A model generated the notes under the pieces. It searched no databases. It was not told where the DNA came from and worked only from the letters and a program-made list of their open reading frames with translations. A stretch of DNA of 33,519 nt. Source: Methanomassiliicoccales archaeon UBA147. Lineage in GTDB: Archaea > Thermoplasmatota > Thermoplasmata > SG8-5. Positions 16,011-22,846 of this stretch are shown piece after piece (the stretch's first letter is position 1; each line of letters begins with the position of its first letter). The DNA lies in assembly GCA_002496385.1 (NCBI GenBank), contig DAJR01000056.1, positions 1-33,519 of the forward strand, given 5' to 3'. The translations under genes and the position numbers were made by a program.

Positions 16011-16037
16011 GGGAAAGTAGTGGTGTGCTACTTTCCC
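16011..16037 (-). terminator. Stem-loop at the end of the winged-helix operon
   Basis: GGGAAAGTAG (16011-16020) and CTACTTTCCC (16028-16037) form a perfect 10-bp stem with a 7-nt loop. On the minus strand the first arm contains the last codons and the TAG stop of the regulator gene, so the hairpin marks its 3' end. Confidence 0.6.
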
Positions 16038-16555
16038 ATATCGCCCCAGACCTCTGCGAACCGGTCGACCACCGAATCGAGGAAGCTGGCCTTGTAGGTG
16101 AGGATCACTCTCGCAGTGTTCTCGGGATCAAGGACGCGGTAGTTGGTGGCCCGCCCGTCCTTCTCCGTTCCCACTATGTTGGCCTCTGTCAGCTTCTTGA
16201 TGTGAAACGATAATGTGGATTTGGATATCTTGAACTGCGCCAGAACGTCCTGGAAGCTCGCATTCGGATTCAGCATGAGGTGGATGACGATGCGCCTCGG
16301 TATCTCCTGGCGCAGCAGGGAGACGGCAGCCTTGTCCCCGAAACTGAATCCCTCCCTGACGAAGTACCGCTTGCGGTTCCCCTCCCGCTCGGCCATCAGG
16401 ATCTCCTTCTTCTCCATGTAGTTGAGATTGTACTCCAGGACTCCGATTGCCAGGCCCAGCTCCTTCTCCATCTCCCGGAGGTACATTCCGGGGTACTTGG
16501 TAAGCAGTTGGTATATCTTCCTGCGGTTCTCGAGTTCCAGGACATCCTCATTCAT
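16028..16555 (-). CDS. Two-domain winged-helix transcription regulator (ArsR/MarR-like)
   Basis: 175 residues with two winged helix-turn-helix units: one at about 5-68 (LENRRKIYQLLTKYPGMYLREMEKELGLAIGVLEYNLNYMEKK) and one at about 85-150 (ASFQDVLAQFKISKSTLSFHIKKLTEANIV, with an arginine-rich wing). Such tandem wHTH proteins are common archaeal local regulators. No cysteine or metal-binding motif is visible, so a metal sensor is not indicated. Upstream by 12 nt is a small membrane protein on the same strand, suggesting an operon in which the membrane partner conveys a signal or is itself regulated. Targets cannot be inferred beyond likely self-control. Confidence 0.82.
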   Translation of the reverse strand: MNEDVLELENRRKIYQLLTKYPGMYLREMEKELGLAIGVLEYNLNYMEKKEILMAEREGNRKRYFVREGFSFGDKAAVSLLRQEIPRRIVIHLMLNPNASFQDVLAQFKISKSTLSFHIKKLTEANIVGTEKDGRATNYRVLDPENTARVILTYKASFLDSVVDRFAEVWGDMGK

Positions 16556-16567
16556 CAGCTGGCTCCG

Positions 16568-16837
16568 TTATTTCTTGACCACGCTCAGGTACAGGAACAC
16601 CATGATGGCGAAGTCCAGCATCGTAACCAGCATCGACGAGTCGAACACATCGCCTATGCTTTCAACGAAGAGACCGAGGGTCAGAAGCAGGCCCTTCACG
16701 AAGAACATCGCGAATGCCAGGCTCACGAGGAGCAGGCGCCGCCTTCCTACCCTTTTGTATGTCACGGCGGAGATGACGAACAGTATCAGGGAAAAACCCA
16801 GCAGTGCCACTCCGAAGAATAACTTCAAATTGTCCAT
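16568..16837 (-). CDS. Small three-helix membrane protein paired with the regulator (DUF7521-like)
   Basis: 89 residues from the ATG at 16837 (MDNLKLFFGVALLGFSLILF), with GGTGG just upstream as ribosome site. Three hydrophobic segments (about 5-25, 32-55, 65-85) separated by a short basic loop (YKRVGRRR) indicate an integral membrane protein. A longer frame reaching 16933 overlaps the nre promoter and start and is not credible. Small membrane proteins next to wHTH regulators are frequent in archaea, and this one resembles the DUF7521 group by layout; that name is from memory and tentative. Function unknown. Confidence 0.65.
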   Translation of the reverse strand: MDNLKLFFGVALLGFSLILFVISAVTYKRVGRRRLLLVSLAFAMFFVKGLLLTLGLFVESIGDVFDSSMLVTMLDFAIMVFLYLSVVKK

Positions 16838-16923
16838 AAGGCCACCGCCCGTGTATCGGCTAGATATTCCTAATACTTTCGGAGACCACCTATACAATTT
16901 TTTATACCATGAGAGGACGATAT

Positions 16924-18309
16924 ATGTCGGCAATGTCGCAGGCGGATTTCTCGGAACAGCGTAACAGGGAGGCAGATTTCACTTCCATGACTGGTGATGT
17001 CGCAGGCGGCTCCTCGGCAGCGCTCTGCTCGGTCTGCAAGGGCTCGCGGCTCCTGTGCGGGAAGGACAGATGCCCGGTGGTCACCAGGTATCATGCCCAT
17101 CTCAAAGCCAGTGTCAGGTTCTCGGAGAACATGGCGGGCTCCTCGCCGCCCAGCGTGTTCGTGGGCCGGGCCGGGTACCCGAAGGTCTATGTCGGGCCGA
17201 TGGTGCCGCCGGTGATGGGCGATACCGAGATAATGGACATGCCTGAGATGTGGGTGGGTAAAAGCATCGACGACATCCTGGGGTACAGGATGAACCTGGT
17301 GAGGGGGATGCATGCCGTGGATGTCCATGCAGTTGAGAACTCCGGGCGCATAGTCGATGAGACCCGGGAGCTGGCCATGGGGCACGGTACAGCTGACCTG
17401 GAAGCGGTCTTCCACAGAAGGCCATGGGGCAAACTTACCTTCGACGACAACACCCAGCCTTTCGGACCCTCGGCGCCCCTGAAATCCTTCGACATAAACA
17501 GCATCAAGATAGACCAGCGCATCGACCGGGCCTATTCCGACACCGACCTCAAAGCTTCGGAAGCGGTGATCGGTCTTTACGGAAACGGTATAATGCTTTC
17601 CAGGCTGCAGAGGGCTTTCAGCGTTGGGGCCTTCGGCATCGGAAGGAACCGTAAGTTCGTGCCCACCAGATGGAGCATCACGGCAATCGATGACACCCTG
17701 GGAAAGAACCTGCTTCTCAAGACCAGGGACGCGCCCCTGATAACGGATTTCGAGGTCTACGAGACAGAGAGCCTGGACAACCGATGGGCCGTGCTCATGA
17801 TGCCGTGCACCTGGAGGTACGAGCTCATCGAGGCCTGGTACCCGAGGAGCGTCTGGAATCCCTACGGCCAGGGCATAGAGATAATCTCGGACTGGGAGTT
17901 CTACAAGCCGCGGAAAACCTATGCGAAGATAGGCGGATGCTATTACTCGGCAAGGCTGGCTGTGAACGAGAATCTTACTGCCCGCAACCGCCAGGCAGGG
18001 GTCGTGATATTCAGGGAGGCGCATGCCGGCTACATCATGCCGGTCGGCGTGTGGAATGTCAGGGAGAACGTCAGGGACGCGGTCAGGAAGGCCCCAAGAA
18101 AGTTCCCGGCACTGGGTGATGCGCTCGCTTACATCCAGACCAAGATGGACATACCCCTTGACCGCTGGATAAGGACCAGCGGCATCCTGAAGGACATGCT
18201 CCACCAGAGAAGGATCGAGGATTACCTGGAAGGCCGGGCTGAACCGGACACGGAGGCGCGCGATGAGGGTCACGGAGTCGAAGGCCAGCATAGCACTGAG
18301 CCCGTCTAG
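16924..18309 (+). CDS. nreA: Nre-family DNA repair protein
   Basis: Archaeal Nre proteins act in DNA repair and bind PCNA. About 461 residues. Seen: the N-terminal zinc-binding CSVCKGSRLLCGKDRCP, the conserved SSPPSVFVGRAGYPKVYVGPM, the ELAMGHGTADLEAVF region and a long conserved C-terminal half (GEWxYE-like YETESLDNRWAVLMMPCTWRYE, then EAHAGYIMPVGVWNVREN). The last ~20 residues are acidic and polar with no evident PIP box. Start: ATG at 16924 is likely; 16909 and 16933 are alternatives around a TATA-like TTTTTATACC near 16903. The 3' end overlaps the radical SAM gene by 47 nt, which indicates translational coupling. Confidence 0.88.
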   Translation: MSAMSQADFSEQRNREADFTSMTGDVAGGSSAALCSVCKGSRLLCGKDRCPVVTRYHAHLKASVRFSENMAGSSPPSVFVGRAGYPKVYVGPMVPPVMGDTEIMDMPEMWVGKSIDDILGYRMNLVRGMHAVDVHAVENSGRIVDETRELAMGHGTADLEAVFHRRPWGKLTFDDNTQPFGPSAPLKSFDINSIKIDQRIDRAYSDTDLKASEAVIGLYGNGIMLSRLQRAFSVGAFGIGRNRKFVPTRWSITAIDDTLGKNLLLKTRDAPLITDFEVYETESLDNRWAVLMMPCTWRYELIEAWYPRSVWNPYGQGIEIISDWEFYKPRKTYAKIGGCYYSARLAVNENLTARNRQAGVVIFREAHAGYIMPVGVWNVRENVRDAVRKAPRKFPALGDALAYIQTKMDIPLDRWIRTSGILKDMLHQRRIEDYLEGRAEPDTEARDEGHGVEGQHSTEPV

Positions 18310-19060
18310 GCTTCCGGGCCTGGATTGGGCGCTGAATCCCTACAGGGGCTGCGGGCATGCCTGTGTTTATTGTTACTCGCCGGACGTCCTGCGCCTTGAC
18401 GGGAAGGAACCCTGGGGCAGCTTCGTGGATGTGAGAAGGAATCTGCCGGTGCTCCTGGCCAGGGAGAAGAAGAACCGGGTGGGTGTCGTGGGGATCGGGA
18501 CAGTAACGGACCCGTACCAGCCACTGGAGGAAAAGGCCATGCTCACCAGGTATTGCCTGGAACAGCTGGTGGTAGGGGACTGCACAGTCTGCATCCAGAC
18601 AAAATCGGACCTGGTCGTGAGGGACATCGACATCCTTCGGAAGATGAAGGAACCGGAAGTGGGTTTGACGGTAACCACCATGGATGCTGAGCTTGCCGGC
18701 CGGCTGGAGCCGGGCGCGCCTCCGCCCGCAAGGCGCATTGCGGCGCTCGGGAAGCTCTCGGATGCCGGTATAAGTACCTGGCTGTTCCTCGGGCCTGTCA
18801 TCCCGGGGCTCAACGATGGAACCGGGCAGCTTGCCGAGGTGATAGAGGCGGCCAAGGCGGGTGGCTGTCGAAAAGTGATTTATGACAGGCTGCGCCTGAA
18901 ACCGACGGTCGTGGAGAGGATGAGGAAATGGATGGGGCATGCCGAATCGGACAGGGCGTTTGGATTGGCCGGGGACAGCGTCTGGCAGGCCAGGGTATCC
19001 GCTGAAATAGAGAAGCTATGCAATGACGCGGGAATAGTCGCCGAAAAATCTTTTCGATGA
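18263..19060 (+). CDS. Radical SAM protein, spore-photoproduct-lyase-like (SplB family)
   Basis: 265 residues with the radical SAM cluster motif CGHACVYCY (cysteines near 30, 34, 37), which binds a 4Fe-4S cluster and SAM. The NPYRGCGHACVYCYSP context, GTVTDPYQPLEEK, IQTKSDLVVRDIDIL and GPVIPGLND match the COG1533 group called 'DNA repair photolyase'. True spore photoproduct lyase repairs a thymine dimer; most members, including archaeal ones, are uncharacterised. It overlaps the 3' end of nre by 47 nt, and this nre-spl pairing supports a repair role. The start ATG lies inside nre with no separate promoter. Confidence 0.85.
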   Translation: MRVTESKASIALSPSRLPGLDWALNPYRGCGHACVYCYSPDVLRLDGKEPWGSFVDVRRNLPVLLAREKKNRVGVVGIGTVTDPYQPLEEKAMLTRYCLEQLVVGDCTVCIQTKSDLVVRDIDILRKMKEPEVGLTVTTMDAELAGRLEPGAPPPARRIAALGKLSDAGISTWLFLGPVIPGLNDGTGQLAEVIEAAKAGGCRKVIYDRLRLKPTVVERMRKWMGHAESDRAFGLAGDSVWQARVSAEIEKLCNDAGIVAEKSFR

Positions 19061-19067
19061 ATCTGGA

Positions 19068-19835
19068 TTATGCGGTTTTCATCTGCTCGAGGGTCTTGTT
19101 GAAAAAGGTCGCGTCCACGATTCTCACGTCGTCGATTCTCTCGCAGTCGCTGACATATCCGAACCAGTAAACGATTATTCCGGGGCCGAATATCTGGGTG
19201 TAGGGGATTATCTGCTTTTTATTGTTCCGCCTGACCTCGTGGGCGCTGCCGAAGTTGGCCTTTGACTCGAACCAATGCACCTTCATCCCGTTGATCTCGA
19301 CGGGTTCGTTGAGCAGGCAGTCCGGGGTCTTCTGATATTCGCCCCTCAGGTCGTTCTCCGTGCGGTACTCCAGGCAGTTCCTGTCCAGCCACTCGCATAG
19401 GCGGGCCTCGCCCTTCTTGCCCCTCTGGTACTGGACGTCCATGCCGGCGGGCGAGTAGATTATGTCCTCGCGCACGACGTCGGTGAACTCCTTCTTCAGG
19501 CGCTTGTCCTCTATCGTGTTGGGGGCGCGGATGTAGTTCCAGAATTCCTTCCTGGGCATTCCGTTCTGCTGCATGAGGATGAGGCTCAAAAGGACGGGGG
19601 GGAATATCTCCTTGTGTGCGAGCTGTGCCAGAGTGGTCCCCTGCTTCCACTCGCTCAGGAGCCGGTTCGCGCGGTTCTTGACCTGGTAGTAGCGCCTTGT
19701 CGAGTCGCGGGTGACTCTCTGGGTGTATATGATTAAAAGTAACTCGCGGTTCAGATTCTGGTCTCTGGCCAATTTACCGATGTCTGAAGGGAAGCACAGC
19801 TTGTTGGCCAGCTGATTATATTCCTGGGTGTTCAT
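19068..19835 (-). CDS. TPD-motif nuclease-fold protein (CDIN1/C15orf41-like)
   Basis: 255 residues. The N-terminal half has helical HTH-like segments (about 1-110); the C-terminal half holds a PD-(D/E)xK-type core with the family signature KTPDCLLNEPV (about 160-170) and the following ESKA strand in VHWFESKANFGSA (about 180-192), giving Asp and Glu-x-Lys as likely catalytic residues. This TPD family includes human CDIN1 (C15orf41), mutated in congenital dyserythropoietic anaemia type I and related to Holliday-junction-resolvase folds. It converges on the nre-spl operon with 7 nt between stops. Substrate unknown; a structure-specific nuclease is the best guess. Confidence 0.8.
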   Translation of the reverse strand: MNTQEYNQLANKLCFPSDIGKLARDQNLNRELLLIIYTQRVTRDSTRRYYQVKNRANRLLSEWKQGTTLAQLAHKEIFPPVLLSLILMQQNGMPRKEFWNYIRAPNTIEDKRLKKEFTDVVREDIIYSPAGMDVQYQRGKKGEARLCEWLDRNCLEYRTENDLRGEYQKTPDCLLNEPVEINGMKVHWFESKANFGSAHEVRRNNKKQIIPYTQIFGPGIIVYWFGYVSDCERIDDVRIVDATFFNKTLEQMKTA

Positions 19836-19963
19836 GAGAACTCTCTCGAATATTATTGGTCTTGGAATAAATAATACTTATTTAAGGTTTTGTATATTAA
19901 AATCTTACGCTAGGCAGTATATAAGAATTTCCCGGAATCTGACACGAAAGAAAAACAAGAAAG

Positions 19964-21838
19964 ATGTTCCAAACACTTTTATCCAATCGGGGATTAGCGT
20001 TTCGCATGTGCCCGCCCGACGAGCATGAGCTCGGGATGACAGAGAAGAAAGTGCTGATTGCCCTGGTGAAACTGAAAGGGTTCGGCACGCCGGAGCAGCT
20101 TCAGGAGGCTCTTCTTCCAGAGAGAGTTTCCAAACTCTCGGCCAGGCTCAGGAGCACTCTTGAGACAGCCTTCGAGGATTCCGGTATCCAGATAGGGGAG
20201 CATCAGAGGGCCGTTTTGATAGAAGCCTTCTTGAAGGACTGCATCTCGGACGACGAGAAGCTCATGAACGCCCAGGTGCTGGCAACTATTATCAGCCAGC
20301 TTTCCAATCAGATCCTTGCCCAGGACGTTCCCGGCCAGAGGAACACCATCGGAAAGATACTCGGCGAGGTAGTTCCTGCCGTTGTGAGTTCACTCGGGGA
20401 GATAGCCGCCTCGGACGACAGGGGATTCGTCAGCAATGTCGAGGTGATGAACGCATGCTCCTGGCTCCGCTCGAAGGGGCTTGCCGAGATGTCGGAGAAA
20501 CTGGACAGGCATTACTCCCTGATGTCGAAGCGCCAAGGCACCCTGGACCTCCCCGAGAGGCGCGCCCTGAAGGCCCTGAAGAAGGCCCACGGGTCGATGA
20601 CCGTCGATGAGCTCCGCAAGGACAAGAACCTGAGATCCGAGGATGTGCCGATTGCCATGGGCTGGCTGAAGCGCAAGGGCTGGGCCGTTATCGAGAAGAA
20701 GGCAGGCGAGACCGTGCTGGAGCTCACCCAGGACGGCAAGAACATGCTTGCGAAGAAGGGCCTGGACGAGGAATTGATCGACAGGCTGGCCGCGGGGGAG
20801 ATCCACGAATCCGAGGCCGAGAAGGACATCATCGACAGCCTTGTCAAGCGGCAGGACATCGTGAAGGTTAGGGAAGAGATAGTCAGGACCATCATAATCA
20901 CCCAGGAAGGGATCGACCGGGTAAACGCCGGCCTCGACACGTCGCCGGAGATATCAAGCCTCACCCCCGAACTCATCAAGGCCGGAACGTGGCGCACCGC
21001 CAATATCAGGAGATACGACATCGGCACATTCGCGCCCAACCTCAACGGCGGGAAGATGCACCCGCTCCAGCAGTACATCGAACGCGTCAGGGCGATATTC
21101 CTGAACATGGGATTCACAGAGATCGACTACGGATATGTTCAGTCGGCATTCTGGAACATGGACGCGCTTTTCACAGCCCAGGACCATCCCGCCAGGGAGC
21201 TTCATGACACGCTTTACCTCAGGCAGCCCTCCGCCATCGGCCTGCCAGATGGCAAGTTTGTGGAGCGCGTCAGGCGGATGCACGAGGAGGGGGACGAACA
21301 TTCCGATGGCTGGCAGTATGACTGGCAGGAGGCGGAGGCCAGGAAAGCCCTTCTGCGGACCCACACGACAGTCAACACCATCCGCTACCTTGCGGAGCAT
21401 CCTGATCCGCCTGTCAAGGTCTTCTCGGTTGGGCCAGTATTCAGGAAGGAGGCAGTCGACTCGACTCACCTCCCCGAGTTCATCCAGGTCGAGGGCATAG
21501 TGATGGAGGAGGGAGCCGACCTCCCGATGCTTGTCGGCCTCCTGAAGGAATTCTATTCCAGGATGGGAATCAGCGACCTGCGGCTGAGGCCGGGGTACTT
21601 CCCTTACACAGAACCGAGCCTGGAACCCGAGATATTCCACAACGGGAACTGGATGGAACTGGGCGGGGCAGGGATCTTCAGGCCCGAGGTGACAAAGCCG
21701 CTGGGGGTTGAGCACCCCGTGCTGGCCTGGGGCTTGGGACTGGAGAGGCTCGTCATGACGGTCCTGGGTCTGGACGACATTCGCAAGCTTTACGTTTCGG
21801 ACATTGACTGGCTGAGAGATTCGCCTTCTATCAGGTGA
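19964..21838 (+). CDS. pheS: Phenylalanyl-tRNA synthetase alpha subunit, with an extra N-terminal helical segment
   Basis: Catalytic alpha subunit of the class II PheRS that charges tRNA-Phe with PheT. Seen: N-terminal winged-helix modules (the QGTLDLPERRALKALKKAHG and MGWLKRKGWAVIEKK segments), motif 1 region (HPLQQYIERVRAIFLNMGF), motif 2 (VFRKEAVDSTHLPEFIQVEG) and motif 3 (WGLGLERLVM). At 624 residues (610 from 20006) it exceeds usual archaeal PheS by about 110. The extra part lies near residues 45-155, inside the first winged helix. Start is uncertain: ATG 19964 follows TATATAAG near 19921; ATG 20006 lies about 27 nt after CTTTTATCC and ATG 20038 gives the family-like MTEKKVL. pheT is not adjacent; cysK follows after 7 nt. 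Confidence 0.93.
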   Translation: MFQTLLSNRGLAFRMCPPDEHELGMTEKKVLIALVKLKGFGTPEQLQEALLPERVSKLSARLRSTLETAFEDSGIQIGEHQRAVLIEAFLKDCISDDEKLMNAQVLATIISQLSNQILAQDVPGQRNTIGKILGEVVPAVVSSLGEIAASDDRGFVSNVEVMNACSWLRSKGLAEMSEKLDRHYSLMSKRQGTLDLPERRALKALKKAHGSMTVDELRKDKNLRSEDVPIAMGWLKRKGWAVIEKKAGETVLELTQDGKNMLAKKGLDEELIDRLAAGEIHESEAEKDIIDSLVKRQDIVKVREEIVRTIIITQEGIDRVNAGLDTSPEISSLTPELIKAGTWRTANIRRYDIGTFAPNLNGGKMHPLQQYIERVRAIFLNMGFTEIDYGYVQSAFWNMDALFTAQDHPARELHDTLYLRQPSAIGLPDGKFVERVRRMHEEGDEHSDGWQYDWQEAEARKALLRTHTTVNTIRYLAEHPDPPVKVFSVGPVFRKEAVDSTHLPEFIQVEGIVMEEGADLPMLVGLLKEFYSRMGISDLRLRPGYFPYTEPSLEPEIFHNGNWMELGGAGIFRPEVTKPLGVEHPVLAWGLGLERLVMTVLGLDDIRKLYVSDIDWLRDSPSIR

Positions 21839-21845
21839 GATTCCG

Positions 21846-22757
21846 ATGAAATATGCCCGGGACATGCTGGAAACGATCGGAAAGACCCCCATGGTCCGCA
21901 TAAACAGACTGAATCCGAACAGTTCCAACATCATTCTGGCAAAGCTGGAAAAGGCCAATCCCACAGGCTCGGTGAAGGACAGGGTCGCGCTTTCGATGAT
22001 AGATGATGCAGAGAAGAGCGGCCGTCTGAAGAAGGGGATGACCGTCATCGAGGCCACGAGCGGAAACACCGGAATAGGGCTGGCTTTGGTGTGCAATGTG
22101 AAGGGCTACAGGCTCAGACTGCTAATGCCGGAAAATGCCAGCGAAGAGAGGAAGGCCATCATCAAGGCATATGGCGCGGACATAGTACTAACGCCGGGGG
22201 AGAGGGGCATAGACGGAGCGCAGGATATGGCAAGGGAGCTTCAGGCTTCATCCCCGGAAGAATACTTCTGGACGAACCAGTACATGAACCCAGCCAATCC
22301 GAAAGCCCACTCGGAGGGGACAGGTCTCGAAATCCTTGACGATACCGACGGGAAAGTGACTATGCTGGTGGCGGGGATAGGCACCTCGGGCACCCTGATG
22401 GGGGCGTCGGACATTCTGAAGAAATACAACGAGAATATCAGGATAATCGGCGTGATGCCGAAACCGGACACGAGAATCCAGGGCCTGAAGAATCTGATAG
22501 TCCAATACGTGCCGGGAGTGTTCAGGCCCGAACAGCTTGATGAGATAGTGCATGTCGAGGATGAGGATGCTTTCAGGATGGCCAGAAGGCTCACAAAGGA
22601 AGAGGGCATTTTTTCCGGGATGAGTAGCGGCGCGGCGATGCATATCGCGGTCGAGATGAGCAGAAAATATAACAACCAGATAATCGTGGTGCTGCTGCCT
22701 GACGGTGGCGAGAAATACCTGAGCACCGACCTTTTCCAAACCCAGCCGGGCGAGTGA
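21846..22757 (+). CDS. cysK: Cysteine synthase (O-acetylserine sulfhydrylase family)
   Basis: PLP enzyme that forms cysteine from O-acetylserine (or O-phosphoserine in some archaea) and sulfide. 303 residues, normal length. Seen: the PLP lysine in NPTGSVKDR (Lys44), the substrate loop TSGNTGIG (71-78), the phosphate-binding GIGTSGTLMG, and SGMSSGAA near the C-terminus. Start ATG has GGTGAG overlapping the pheS stop, so the pair is translationally linked. The sequence does not by itself decide between acetyl- and phosphoserine use. Co-transcription with pheS is unusual and may simply reflect compact packing. Confidence 0.92.
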   Translation: MKYARDMLETIGKTPMVRINRLNPNSSNIILAKLEKANPTGSVKDRVALSMIDDAEKSGRLKKGMTVIEATSGNTGIGLALVCNVKGYRLRLLMPENASEERKAIIKAYGADIVLTPGERGIDGAQDMARELQASSPEEYFWTNQYMNPANPKAHSEGTGLEILDDTDGKVTMLVAGIGTSGTLMGASDILKKYNENIRIIGVMPKPDTRIQGLKNLIVQYVPGVFRPEQLDEIVHVEDEDAFRMARRLTKEEGIFSGMSSGAAMHIAVEMSRKYNNQIIVVLLPDGGEKYLSTDLFQTQPGE

Positions 22758-22762
22758 ATTTT

Positions 22763-22845
22763 ATTCCGCCGGGAATGAAACCCTCAGAAATGAATAAGTA
22801 GTATCGTTATATCTAGCAAAAGCAAATTCAATCGTCGGGCGGAAT
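22763..22845 (+). promoter_or_regulatory. Inverted repeat flanking the promoter of the AAA-TPR/leuS operon
   Basis: ATTCCGCC (22763-22770) and GGCGGAAT (22838-22845) are perfect inverted 8-mers 67 bp apart. A TATA-like GTTATATC (about 22806-22813) lies between them, and the right arm ends 1 nt before the ATG at 22847, overlapping the ribosome site. They could be paired operator half-sites or a stem in DNA; no regulator is identified. Confidence 0.4.
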
Positions 22846-22846
22846 C

